In this document: piece by piece, positions 26,246-36,200 of the stretch
Position numbering within the stretch: position 1 is the first letter of the stretch
How the letters are laid out: the number at the start of each line of letters is the position of its first letter
DNA from: JABGQS01 sp963666505
GTDB lineage: Bacteria; Bacillota; Clostridia; Christensenellales; SZUA-584
Direction: 5' to 3'
Length of the DNA: 64,000 bases
Assembly (NCBI GenBank): GCA_963666505.2
Contig: CAXXXL010000003.1
Coordinates: forward strand, 1,364,001 to 1,428,000
Notes under the pieces: model-generated
Seen by the model: the letters and a program-made list of their open reading frames with translations, nothing else
The model's database searches: none
What the model was told of the DNA's origin: nothing
Translations under genes and position numbers: made by a program

Positions 26246-26615
26246 ATGAAAGAAATTGAATTGTTTAATGATGCTAAAAAATTATACGACCTATTGGTTG
26301 CTGTTTCTACAGGAACAAACTATAGCGATCCAATAATTATATCGGATTTTGATGATGCTCGAAAAAAATTGATAAAGCAAAAAAAGCATAAATAATCTAA
26401 TTCCAGATTTCGTTAAAAAGTATAGGGGTTTACCTTCATTTTGGGGATTTATAAAAAATGAAATCGGAAGTTATGCAGAACGGAGACGATATTTAGGAGA
26501 AGCTTTTGCACCGCTGTTTGATTATCTTGAAAATGATGAAGATGCAAATCCTATCGATACAATTGCTGCAAGGGGCAGGTCAAAATCAACACGCTATTTT
26601 ATCTTTTCACTTTAA
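26246..26615 (+). pseudogene. Frameshifted abortive-infection-family gene remnant
   Basis: The first 49 codons (MKEIELFNDAKKLYDLL, then SDFDDARKKL) run into a TAA at 26393-26395. Shifting one base at the A7 run 26379-26385 restores a frame reading INNLIPDFVKKYRG, FWGFIKNE, SYAERRRYLGEAFAPLFDYLE. That order resembles the middle of abortive-infection-family proteins. The homologous part fades near 26600 where the convergent channel gene ends, so the gene is both frameshifted and cut short. Family call from memory. Confidence 0.5.
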
Positions 26616-27599
26616 TGCTATTTTCTTTAATTTTTCAATCTGTGTTTGTGTGCCCAGCACAACCATGGTGTCTCCGCCTTTTAACACTTCGTTGGATTTG
26701 GGGTTGAACCTTATTCTCGGGTCCCCTGGGCTCTCTAGCGCAAGTACAATAAGACCAGTCTGTTCAGGTATTTTTGCCTCTCTTAGCATTTGCCCTGACA
26801 GTTTTGATTCAGAGGATATAATCACTTCCTCAAGATCAAGCGTAACCTCACCTGCCTGTGTTATAACATCCAAGAAAGAAATGACAGACGGACGAATCAT
26901 CAGTGCTGCCATTCTTTGTCCCCCTATTTCATTTGGTGAAATGGTTTTATCTGCTCCAGCTTTTAATAGTTTAGTATGCGCATTTTTTTCTATGGATTTC
27001 GATACAATATAAATTTTTTTATTCATTTGCTTAGCTGTAAGCACTGTAAAAACATTGTCAGCATCGCTTGAAAGTGCGCTGATTAAGCCTTTAGCGTTTT
27101 TAATCTTTGCAATATTTAAAGCATCTTCATTTGTTGCATCACCTAAAACAGTTAGAATACCTTCTCGTTTTAGCTCATCAGCTCTAGCAGCGTTCTTTTC
27201 AATCACAACAAAATCTAGCTTGCTTTTTAAAAAACTCTCGATAGACTTATAACCAGTCTCTCCGGCTCCGCATATGATATAATGATTTTTTAAAGTACTT
27301 ATAGTTGTTTCCATACGTTTTAACCTCCATGCTTTTTGAAATTTACCTTCAAAAAGTGTCGCAGCTACTGTTGTTAATCCATAGCCCACTACAGCGAGCC
27401 CAGAAAAAATTATTATGATAGAAAATATCTTTGCCAGATCGGTCATTTCTGCAACCTCTCCGTAGCCAACCGTCGTTATCGTAATCACAGTCATATAAAG
27501 TGCATCAATAAAATTGACGTTCAGCAAATTCATATAACCAACCACTCCGGAAAATATTACCACAAGGAGTAATACAACAACAATAAGGACTTTTCGCAT
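26607..27599 (-). CDS. Potassium channel with RCK (TrkA-N/TrkA-C) domains
   Basis: A 330-residue two-segment K+ channel. The membrane part (residues ~1-75) holds the selectivity filter TVGYG. Then comes a RCK/TrkA-N Rossmann domain with ICGAGETGY near residue 108 and a TrkA-C domain with KLKKIA at the end. It would form a ligand-gated potassium channel in the cell membrane, like MthK or KtrA-linked channels. I start at the ATG at 27599, after GAGGC, rather than nine codons upstream. It is monocistronic and convergent with the abortive-infection remnant. Confidence 0.9.
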   Translation of the reverse strand: MRKVLIVVVLLLVVIFSGVVGYMNLLNVNFIDALYMTVITITTVGYGEVAEMTDLAKIFSIIIIFSGLAVVGYGLTTVAATLFEGKFQKAWRLKRMETTISTLKNHYIICGAGETGYKSIESFLKSKLDFVVIEKNAARADELKREGILTVLGDATNEDALNIAKIKNAKGLISALSSDADNVFTVLTAKQMNKKIYIVSKSIEKNAHTKLLKAGADKTISPNEIGGQRMAALMIRPSVISFLDVITQAGEVTLDLEEVIISSESKLSGQMLREAKIPEQTGLIVLALESPGDPRIRFNPKSNEVLKGGDTMVVLGTQTQIEKLKKIALK

Positions 27600-27626
27600 G
27601 ATAAAATGCCTCTTTCTCAGATTCAA

Positions 27627-28121
27627 ATATTACAAAAACTCATCAACAACCGTAGTACAATTCACAAATAATTTTATGTTCTAGTACAAATTATATCATA
27701 CTCAAAAATATATGTCGTGCTGTTTTATAAGCGCCTAGATTAAGTGAGTGATTTATTAATTTGACATACTCTAGCCAAATAAACTCGATTGAACTGAGCC
27801 CCATCTATAGGACACTAAAACCCGCATTCCTATAGAGTCTCTTTTAATTACTGACCCATAATTCGCATCGCGTACATAAAACAAAACCACAACTCCCATA
27901 CAATGGAAATAGTGGTTTTTCGTGGTGGAGGCGAACCGTACCGAACCTCTGTTCGATGGTGCATTTTTGCCTCGTGTTTACTTACTTTATCCTCTCGCTA
28001 AGCACCCAAAATTGCTGTGACGCACCGAGATTCGTTACTTAGCCCACTGGCGTTTGCTGATGTTGGGCTTTCACCAACTTGTTTAATTCAGGCTTGCAGG
28101 ACACGCTGCACCAGAATCCTA
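27627..28121. other. Gene-free stretch with terminator-like and RNA-like sequence
   Basis: About 500 bases without a credible gene. AAAACCAC (27882-27889) and GTGGTTTTT (27912-27920) form a hairpin. Next to it, read on the minus strand, GCCTCCACCA (27932-27923) preceded by a TTCGGTA loop resembles the 3' end of a tmRNA or tRNA, but the T-stem does not pair. The rest to 28121 has small possible stems (for example GCCCA/TGGGC around 28037-28066). I cannot assign it. Confidence 0.35.
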
Positions 28122-29234
28122 CTATATGCCCTCTTCCCATTTTGCCATTTCTTCAAGACGTTCGATAATATTAAGATGTTGAGTGCAAGCATCTTCACAC
28201 TCGCCGCACTTTATACAATCCGACGCATGACCTACAGATGACATTAATAGTCTCCAAGCCCTTTGCTCTGCGACCTCTTCTCTCATCGCATCATCGCTAG
28301 CACCAAACATCTGCTTAAAGTTATAAACTTGCATATACGCCGGTATGTTTATATCTGCCGGACAAGGCAGACAATAACCACAACCAGTACATACTGCGTT
28401 CATGTTCTCGCCAATAGTTTCAGTAATTTTATCAAGCTGCGCTTTTGTTATTGGTTCTGCATTATCGGAGATATTAGCAGCCATGTCGATATGCTCTTTT
28501 GTAGTGAACCCAACAAGCGCAATATTTATCTGTGGTGCTGAAATAGCAAACCGTAAAGCCGCTTCAGTTGGTGTTTCATTTTCCAACGCTAGATATTTAA
28601 GCTTATCCTCGTTATTCGGAATTATACCCCCATTAAGCGGATTCATAGCAACGACGCCCACACCATTTTCTTGACAAGCTTGCACACCATCCCACCTGTA
28701 CGGAAAGTTTAATATATTAATACCCATTAGAACGCCTTCTACTTTTCCGTCTTTCACAATGTCTCTAATTTGGTTGCCGGGCTGGTGAGATGAGCATACT
28801 ATATGCTTAACTAGTCCTAGCTCTTTTGCCATTTGCAATGCTTCATATTGCCCCGATGAAAAAGCTTGTGCATAATGTTCGGGCTTTCTTAAACACCATA
28901 TATGGAAAAAATCAATGTAGTCAACATTCAGTCTTTCAATGGAACGCTTAACAGCATCCAAATGCTCTTGCTTGTTTTTCGCCTGGTCTGGCATTTTTTT
29001 AGTCGAAACATAAAAGCTGTCCCTGCTCATTTGTTTTAGTGCTATACCAAATATATCTTCACTTTGATCCTTGCAATAACCAGGTGCGGTATCAAAATAA
29101 TTTATTCCTTTATCTGCAGCGTATAGTAATAGCTCTGCATTCTTTTCCATAGAAATGTCTGTATCAAAACGCATACCGCCAAACCCAACTTTTGATACGT
29201 TCGCTTCTGTTTTCCCATATTGATTGTACTTCAT
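28122..29234 (-). CDS. Aldo/keto reductase with C-terminal 4Fe-4S ferredoxin domain
   Basis: A 370-residue fused oxidoreductase. The TIM-barrel aldo/keto reductase part shows FGGMRFDTD, FDTAPGY with the catalytic aspartate, VSTKMP with the lysine, and DFFHIWCL. The C-terminal ~100 residues carry two cysteine sets, CTGCGYCLPCP and CIKCGECEDAC, for iron-sulfur clusters. Such fusions are common in anaerobic Firmicutes; substrates are mostly unknown. AAGGAAG precedes the ATG. It is the last chromosomal gene before the integrative element. Confidence 0.92.
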   Translation of the reverse strand: MKYNQYGKTEANVSKVGFGGMRFDTDISMEKNAELLLYAADKGINYFDTAPGYCKDQSEDIFGIALKQMSRDSFYVSTKKMPDQAKNKQEHLDAVKRSIERLNVDYIDFFHIWCLRKPEHYAQAFSSGQYEALQMAKELGLVKHIVCSSHQPGNQIRDIVKDGKVEGVLMGINILNFPYRWDGVQACQENGVGVVAMNPLNGGIIPNNEDKLKYLALENETPTEAALRFAISAPQINIALVGFTTKEHIDMAANISDNAEPITKAQLDKITETIGENMNAVCTGCGYCLPCPADINIPAYMQVYNFKQMFGASDDAMREEVAEQRAWRLLMSSVGHASDCIKCGECEDACTQHLNIIERLEEMAKWEEGI

Positions 29235-29559
29235 TTATTGCTTCCTTCTTTCATTTATGCCTTTAAGACAAAAATTCTTTTATTAAATTGATTATTTCTA
29301 TAAAAATAGTATAGCAGAAATATTATTTTTGTGAAATAACATTAGCGAAAACCTTTGCATTCCTTGAACTCCGCTCAAACAACCAGCTCCATCGTATCTA
29401 TTCTGCAATACAAGGTGTTTTTTATGCACTGTCCGTATGTCGGGCCTTCACAATAACTTTAAAGTTCTTCGGACGTTCACGATTAATCTGTCCAGAAGGT
29501 TGGTTTCTTACAGTTTGATTTCTCCAGTTTATAGGGTACATTTTAATGTTAAATTCAAT

Positions 29560-29630
29560 CTTTTAACGATTCTCTCAAACTTTTAACGATTTGCCCGAAA
29601 AATGCACACCCCTGCAATCTTTTAACGATT
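29560..29630. repeat. Three iteron-like direct repeats (CTTTTAACGATT)
   Basis: Exact copies at 29560-29571, 29580-29591 and 29619-29630, spaced 20 and 39 bp, so on the same helical face. They lie about 300 bases upstream of parB, parM and parR in otherwise non-coding DNA. This fits a ParR or ParB binding centromere or replication iterons of the ICE. Confidence 0.6.
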
Positions 29631-29711
29631 TAAACCTCTATGCTTGGCATGTATTAACATTCCACTGTGATTTTCCTCAAAATATAACCAATAAAAATGT
29701 GATCTAATTAC

Positions 29712-29753
29712 TGCAAAAAAACCCTAAGTCCCTTGTTTAAAGGCTTTTTTGCA
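29712..29753. terminator. Long AT-rich hairpin
   Basis: TGCAAAAAA (29712-29720) pairs with TTTTTTGCA (29745-29753), with a few further pairs inside. It could end transcription in either direction and would insulate the partition operon. A second inverted repeat, TTAATTTGGC (29813-29822) with GCCAAATTAA (29891-29900), frames the leader of parB. Confidence 0.4.
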
Positions 29754-29929
29754 TAAAATAATACCACCTAGTGACAAAATACTTTTTATCAATAGATGGT
29801 AGTTAATTTGGCGGAGCGAAGGGATTAATACCCGAATTTCATAATCGGTAAAAAACAGAATAATTACTTCAAAAAACGGGATTTTTAAGTGCCAAATTAA
29901 TAAATCCGTGCAAAAAAGGAGTAATTATC

Positions 29930-30847
29930 ATGAAAAACACGCAAATCATCGGTAATGATGATAACATTCTATCCCATTTAACAATTTCAAAACTAAAACC
30001 ATTTCCAAAACATCCATTCAAAATGTATGACAATGAGAAGATGCTGGGGTTAGCAGACAGTATTAAGGAGCAGGGTGTTGTAGTTCCAATACTCGTCAGG
30101 CCAATTAAAGACAATAAGTATGAGTATGAAATCATCGCCGGTCATAACAGAGTCCAGGCATCAAAACTTGCAGGTATTGATAAAATACCATGTAATGTTC
30201 GAGAGATGGATGATGAAACCGCAACCATATTAATGATAGATACGAATCTTCAGCAGCGAGAAACAATACTGCCGTCCGAAAAAGCATGGGCTTATAGATA
30301 TAAGCTTGAAGCAATAAAATCACAAGGGAAGCGTACTGACTTAACTTCCGACCAAGTTGGTCGGAAGTTAGAGAATGTCGAGAAGATGGCAGAAAAATCT
30401 GATGATAGCAGAAATCAAATTCGTAGATATATAAGGCTTACAAACCTTATTCCAAAACTGCTTGATAAACTAGATGAACGCAAGTTGGCGTTCATACCAG
30501 CAGTAGAATTGTCCTATCTTACAAAAGAACAGCAAGAATGGTTATATGATATTCTTTCTCGTGAAGAAAAATACGGTGTCCCGGTAAAACAAGCAACTAA
30601 GTTAAAAGGCATTAGTCAAAGCGGCAATCTTACATACGAGAAAATTGACAAGATAATTGTACAGAAAAACCATGAACCGCCAAAAGCTATAAAAGTTCCG
30701 TATAAAGCAATAAGAGACTTCTTTCCTCCTGATACAACACCAAAGGAATTTGAGGAGACAATTCAAGAAGCTTTAACTGAATACTTTAAGAATTGTCCCC
30801 AAAACAAAAACAGAAACCACAAGCTATGGAACGATAGAGAAAGATAA
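29930..30847 (+). CDS. parB: ParB/RepB/Spo0J-family partition protein
   Basis: A 305-residue DNA-binding protein. The ParB N-terminal nuclease-like/CTPase fold shows KPFPKHPFKMYDNEKM, GVVVPILVRP and IIAGHNRVQASKLAG, followed by a helix-turn-helix region (QIRRYIRLTNLIPKLLD). It should bind DNA for maintenance of the element. AAAAAAGGAG precedes the ATG. It is the first gene of a block with parM and parR, an unusual mix of ParB with a type II actin system found on clostridial ICEs. Confidence 0.9.
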   Translation: MKNTQIIGNDDNILSHLTISKLKPFPKHPFKMYDNEKMLGLADSIKEQGVVVPILVRPIKDNKYEYEIIAGHNRVQASKLAGIDKIPCNVREMDDETATILMIDTNLQQRETILPSEKAWAYRYKLEAIKSQGKRTDLTSDQVGRKLENVEKMAEKSDDSRNQIRRYIRLTNLIPKLLDKLDERKLAFIPAVELSYLTKEQQEWLYDILSREEKYGVPVKQATKLKGISQSGNLTYEKIDKIIVQKNHEPPKAIKVPYKAIRDFFPPDTTPKEFEETIQEALTEYFKNCPQNKNRNHKLWNDRER

Positions 30848-30902
30848 GAACGTCAACAAAGGCGCTATTAAATATACAAAAAATTGAAACGAGGTGTGAT
30901 AA

Positions 30903-31814
30903 ATGATAATTGGAATCGATCATGGTTATGGCATGATGAAAACAGCCAGAACAGTGTTTACAACAGGATTAACGGAGTATGAAAAAGAACCGTACACTAT
31001 GCAAAATGTAGTTAAGTTCAACGGTAAGTACTATGTTTGCGGAAGCGGCAGACAGACGCTCATTCGAGATAAAACTTCGGATGACAGCTATTATATTCTA
31101 ACTTTGGCGGCAATCGCAAAAGAGATGCTTCACAGAAATGCCGGAACAAAAGCAAACGTGATACTAGCAGCAGGACTTCCGTTAACTAGCTTTGGCAGGG
31201 ATAAGGACAAGTTTATCAAATACTTAAAACGGACTACATTTCAACCGGTCAGATTTGAGTTTGAAGGTCAGGAATATAAAATCACGATTGACGACGTAAG
31301 AGTGTACCCGCAAGGATATTCAGCTATTGCTGATTATATAGACAGGCTGAAAAAAGAACCCTCGGTCATTATCTGCGATATAGGAAGCTGGACGGTTGAT
31401 GTAATGCGGATAGACAACGGTGTTCCAAACGCTGATACTTGCAGAAGCCTTGAGCTTGGGATAATTCGAATGATTGATAAAACTCTTGAAGAAGTACGCC
31501 GAAGTACAGGCCTTTCCATCACAGCCGCTCAAGTTGAACAAATACTTAAAAATCAATCATGCAGTATGGATGAAAAAGCTAAGAGCATCATTATTGCTCA
31601 AGGCAAAGATTACGTGAACAGAATATTCCGGACACTTATTGAAAGTGGATTTGATGTAGCTGCAGTACCTATAATATTTGCAGGAGGCGGAGCATTGTTT
31701 ATCAAACAGAATATCGGCAACAATCGGGTTTGCGCAATGAGCATCGTCGAGGATATTAAAGCGAATGCTATCGGTTACGAAAAGATTACCCGTGCTTTAG
31801 GAGAAAGCCAATGA
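30903..31814 (+). CDS. parM: ParM/StbA-like actin homologue
   Basis: A 303-residue actin-fold ATPase. Phosphate-1 motif IGIDHGYGMMKTA near the start, phosphate-2 VIICDIGSWTVDVM near residue 155 and the adenosine motif IIFAGGGALF near 257 are all visible. ParM filaments push DNA copies apart. AACGAGGTG precedes the ATG. It overlaps parR by four bases (ATGA), so the two are translated as a unit. Confidence 0.87.
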   Translation: MIIGIDHGYGMMKTARTVFTTGLTEYEKEPYTMQNVVKFNGKYYVCGSGRQTLIRDKTSDDSYYILTLAAIAKEMLHRNAGTKANVILAAGLPLTSFGRDKDKFIKYLKRTTFQPVRFEFEGQEYKITIDDVRVYPQGYSAIADYIDRLKKEPSVIICDIGSWTVDVMRIDNGVPNADTCRSLELGIIRMIDKTLEEVRRSTGLSITAAQVEQILKNQSCSMDEKAKSIIIAQGKDYVNRIFRTLIESGFDVAAVPIIFAGGGALFIKQNIGNNRVCAMSIVEDIKANAIGYEKITRALGESQ

Positions 31815-32071
31815 ACGGAAAGCGGCTAAGTATCCGATTGAATCTGGATAAACTGAACCACAAGAAGGCATTTGAAATATTATCTGCCCTGCCTTCTGGT
31901 AGAAAGAGTGAGTATGCAGTAAATGCAATCATCAGAGCTTATGACACGGACGAAGTTCTTCAGCTGGTGAGAAAAGTCTTGCATGAAGATACAGCAAAAG
32001 ATATGCAATCAGTTTCATGCAACAAGGATGATATAGATAATGTTGTGGTCGATTATTTAAAAACTTTATAA
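31811..32071 (+). CDS. parR: ParR-like centromere-binding protein
   Basis: An 86-residue protein. RLSIRLNLDKLNHKKAFEIL followed by GRKSEYAVNAIIRAY looks like a ribbon-helix-helix DNA-binding fold, and the C-terminal ~30 residues would contact ParM. It is coupled to parM by a four-base overlap, the usual parMR order. Its target is probably the iteron array near 29.6 kb. Confidence 0.75.
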   Translation: MNGKRLSIRLNLDKLNHKKAFEILSALPSGRKSEYAVNAIIRAYDTDEVLQLVRKVLHEDTAKDMQSVSCNKDDIDNVVVDYLKTL

Positions 32072-32138
32072 GCTCAAATATGACTTTTGATGTCTAAGGT
32101 AATACGCTTGAGTAAAACATTAATGAAAGGAGAGTGCC

Positions 32139-32426
32139 ATGTCAGTAAAAGATGTGATTAAAATGAACGCTGTTACCATACTGGATATTTCGGGCATTGA
32201 TGAAGAAGATTACTTTGGTGAAGAATGGGCTTTGTTGCACCTGGACAACGAGGGAAACATTAAAGGTTTGCATTACAGAGCTGCAGACGATGACGAGCTT
32301 GATTATCACGCATATATTCCTCAGGATGAAATTGAGGATAAAGATATCATTTATCACGGATATGTGGACGAGTATTACTTTTATGCGAACGAGGTCAAGT
32401 TTCAGGGAGAGAGGTATGAGCAATGA
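32139..32426 (+). CDS. Conserved ICE hypothetical protein, acidic
   Basis: A 95-residue soluble, acidic protein (ISGIDEEDYFGEEWALLHLDN). Function unknown. AGGAGAG precedes the ATG, and its stop overlaps the start of the next lipoprotein gene by four bases. Confidence 0.6.
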   Translation: MSVKDVIKMNAVTILDISGIDEEDYFGEEWALLHLDNEGNIKGLHYRAADDDELDYHAYIPQDEIEDKDIIYHGYVDEYYFYANEVKFQGERYEQ

Positions 32427-33133
32427 AATATGTCATACTTTCTATACTTGCAGCTGTCGTATTTGTTTTTTCAGCTTGCCAATCATATATTCCAACCATT
32501 GAATCAAACCAATCTGTGAAGGAAGCGGAACAGGAAACAGAGATGCCGAAGCAGTTTGAACAGTCACCGACTTCTTCGCCGGAACTTACTTCAACATCAA
32601 AGCCTAGCCCGACCTTAATAGTGATAGGAACTACTGAACCAACGGAGAAACCAACAGCTGCACCAACAGCAAAGCCAATGGAGAAACCAACAGCTTCGCC
32701 GACATCAAAGCCTACAAATCAGCCGACTCCTGGGCCGACGGTTATGCCTACACCAACACCAACGGTTCAACCAACAGAAGAACCGGAGATTGAGATAACA
32801 GCAGTAAGTTCATCGTACATCAATGCTGCAATGGCAGAGATTAATAGATTAAGAGAAGACAATGGTGTAGCGCCTGCTGTATATAACAGCTCAATGAGTT
32901 CAAGCTGTCAGAGCCATGCCGAAAGCATGGCGGAAAGCGGAACAACTTTTCATGCAAGCGGAGGATATGTATTTGAAGCTGTAGGAAGAGCAAGCAGATA
33001 TATGTCAGGAACTACAATGGGCGGAGCTGCAGCTAACCATGTTGTCCAACTGCAATCAGCGGAAGTGACTCAAATCGGAATAGGGGCAGTTTACTATGGA
33101 GATTACGTATTTTATGTAGTTAGAGGCAGCTGA
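32423..33133 (+). CDS. Lipoprotein with Pro/Thr-rich stalk and CAP-like domain
   Basis: A 236-residue surface lipoprotein. The signal peptide ends in FSAC with the lipidated cysteine near residue 19. A stalk of about 80 residues with repeats of KPTA/TPTPT/PTAAPTAKP type follows. The C-terminal ~95 residues (INRLREDNGVAP, SCQSHAESMA, then YGDYVFYVVRG) match the CAP/SCP fold of cysteine-rich secretory proteins, common on clostridial surfaces. It precedes the large surface protein gene; both would present the ICE host's surface to a mating partner or environment, though this role is inferred. Confidence 0.75.
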   Translation: MKYVILSILAAVVFVFSACQSYIPTIESNQSVKEAEQETEMPKQFEQSPTSSPELTSTSKPSPTLIVIGTTEPTEKPTAAPTAKPMEKPTASPTSKPTNQPTPGPTVMPTPTPTVQPTEEPEIEITAVSSSYINAAMAEINRLREDNGVAPAVYNSSMSSSCQSHAESMAESGTTFHASGGYVFEAVGRASRYMSGTTMGGAAANHVVQLQSAEVTQIGIGAVYYGDYVFYVVRGS

Positions 33134-33159
33134 TAAAAACTAAATAACAATAACCATTC

Positions 33160-33193
33160 AAGCCATCTGAGAAATTAACTCAGGTGGCTTTTT
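33160..33193 (+). terminator. Rho-independent terminator
   Basis: AAGCCATCTGAG (33160-33171) pairs with CTCAGGTGGCTT (33179-33190) with one G-T pair, then a T-run. Confidence 0.85.
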
Positions 33194-33227
33194 ATATATC
33201 TCAAGAAGAAAGAGAGGAGAAAACTTT

Positions 33228-36200
33228 ATGCTGAGAAAAATAATGTCATCAATATTGATTATGATATTGATTTTAATGTCTTTCACAACTGCATACGCTA
33301 CACCGCCATCTCACCCTCATATTGGAAGCGGATCAAATGCCGACGGAGGTTTTTACTTTGAATACTATGGAAGCAGCGGTACTTGGAAAGACTTGAACAC
33401 ACCGCCCCACTGGGTAGTTGAAACTGCTGAAGTTGCATATTGTGTAGATCACAAAGCGGATTCGCCAAGCGGTAATGAAACATACAGCGCATTTGACCCG
33501 CAAGAGTTGTATTCGTCAACTACATATTACGGTCTGCTTGCTATTTTGAAGGCAGGATATCCATATAAGACTGGCGGACTATCTGCAAGCCAAGCAAGGT
33601 ACGCAACTGCGAATGCGATTCGAGCATGGTTATCTGAAAGCGCAGGCATAGGATATAACTTTATGACCCTATCCCGTGGCTTTGTAAGACCTAAGAGCGG
33701 TCAACAGGCAACATACGATTTCATGGTATCACTTGTAGATAAAGCAAGAAACAATGAACAGCCGGTGTTTTCGATTTCAACGAATCCCAGCAATGTTAAG
33801 CTGAGTTATCAGGGCGATCAACTTACAGGCCAGTTTAAAATTGTGCTTAATAACATTAACGGATATTACTCGATTGATAACAGTAAATTGCCAAGCGGTG
33901 TAACAATAAGTGGATTTACCGGACGTAACGGTGATGTGCTTACTATATCTGCTCCGACTTCTTATGCCGGACGGACAATCACTCTTAGCAATATATTTGA
34001 AGCGCATGATACCAGAGCGGCATCCAATATGTATTGGTTTGAGACAAATGGAGATGAACAGCCTGTGCTCGTTCCGGTTACGGACACTACGAAACCGGTG
34101 GTGAGCGGAAGCATGACATTCAACTCGGATGTGCTTGGATATATAGAAATCATAAAAACAAACGCCAACCCTGAAATGGGCGATTATTCATTGTCTGGCG
34201 CTGTATTTGAGGTAAAAGACGATACCGGGGATATCGTTGCTGAAATCACTATTGACAGTAATGGATATGCCAAAACCGGATATTTACCGTTAGGTGAATA
34301 CACAGTAAAAGAAACAACAGCTCCGTTTGGATATACCTTAAACAATGAAGTTTTCACAGCAATACTGAGCGATGCCGGTCAGACTGTTGTATATGATGAT
34401 GTCGAAGTCAGTGAAAAACCTCAGACAGGTACAATTACGATTATAAAAAGGGACAGTGAAACTGGCGATAGCTCGCAGGGAGATGCTTCATTGAACGGAG
34501 CCGTTTTTGAAATATATGATTCAGACGGTAATTTAGCAGCACAGCTTGATTGTGGTGATGCATCTGAAGTGACTAGCCAACCGCTTCCGCTGGGGACATA
34601 TACGATCAAGGAAGTACAGGCTCCGGAAGGATATTTATTGAATGCTACAGCTTATACAGTTGAAATTGAGTATTCAAATCAAAACGTTGACGTAAACCAT
34701 ATGAGCTATATCATATCGAACGATGTGATTAAAGGACAGATAGAAATAACCAAGTTTGCGGATACTGCATTGGCACAGTGGGACACGGATAATCCTAAAC
34801 CTCCGCTTGAAAATGTGGAGTTTGAAATAAGGCTGAAATCAACAGGCGAGCTGGTTGACACTTTGGTTACAGATTCCAATGGTAATACTCAAAGTATCAT
34901 GCTTCCTTATGGCACATACAAAGTAACTGAAACAAAAACGACTTTAGGTTTTATGGGCTGCGCTCCGTTTGAAGTTATGCTTGATGAGAACGGTAAGGTG
35001 TACAGCTACATCGTTGAGAATGAAGTGTACAAGTCCAAGGTGAAGATAATAAAGGTTGACAGCGAAACCGGTGAGACTGTACCTATTGCAGGTACGGAAT
35101 TTCAGATAAGGGATACAAACGGTGATTTGGTTGTTCAAACAGTTACTTATCCGCAGGAAAAGCAAATCGATACATTCGTTACTGATGAAACCGGAACGCT
35201 TACTCTCCCTGAACCATTAATCTATGGGGACTATACGCTGAACGAAGTTAAAGCGCCATATGGATACTGGTTAAATGAAACACCATTGGCTTTCTCAATA
35301 GACGAGAGCGGTGAAGAAATAGTCACGATAGAGTTTTCGGATGAGCTTATACAGAAGCGTATCAGAATCATAAAAACAAACTCCAGAGATAATGAACGCA
35401 TACTTGCCGGTGCAGTATTTGAAGTGTATAAAGGCGACACTCTGGTGGATACAATAACGACTAATGAAAATGGGTATGCAGAAACAAAACTGCTGACTGT
35501 TGGTAAGTACACAGTTGTAGAAGTTAAAGCACCGGTCGGTTTTGTCTTAGAAGATGTCTCATTTGAAGTCACTATAGATGATGACGATACGATGGTTTAT
35601 ACCTGCGAATGCGAAAATAATCCTACCGTAGTCATTATAACCAAGACGGATAATTCAGACGGAACGTTGCTGTCGGATGCGCATATTGAGATCTACGATG
35701 AGAACGAAGAACTCGTTTATGAAGGGGATACTGACGAAAATGGAGAGCTGATAATCTATGAGTTGCCAGTAGGTAGATATACGTATATTGAAACAGTAGC
35801 TCCTGTCGGCTATGTGATTAATGAAACAGTATTTGAATTTGAGATTTTTGAAAACGGCGAAATTATAGGTTTAACGAATATTGAGGATAAACCAACCGAA
35901 ATAACATTATCCAAGATTGATCTGGTAGACGAAAGACCGGTAGCAAATGCAATGATCGAGATTTTAAATGCAGACAGGGAAATCGTATTTGCGGGTAAAA
36001 CGGATGAAACCGGCGAGATAACCGTGACACACTTGTCTATTGGTACGTATACGTTCAGGGAAACGCAAGCGCCGGATGGATACATCTTATCCATAGAAGA
36101 AATCGAGTTTTCTATTGATGAGTACGGTGAGATTATCGGAGAAACTGTACTTGCCAACAGTCCGACTGCGCTTGAAATCAATAAGGTTATTTATGAAACC

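Noticed and set aside
27993..28009. Minus-strand TTAGCGAGAGG, identical to part of a retron msr RNA
   Set aside because: No reverse transcriptase gene is near; an 11-base match alone is not enough.
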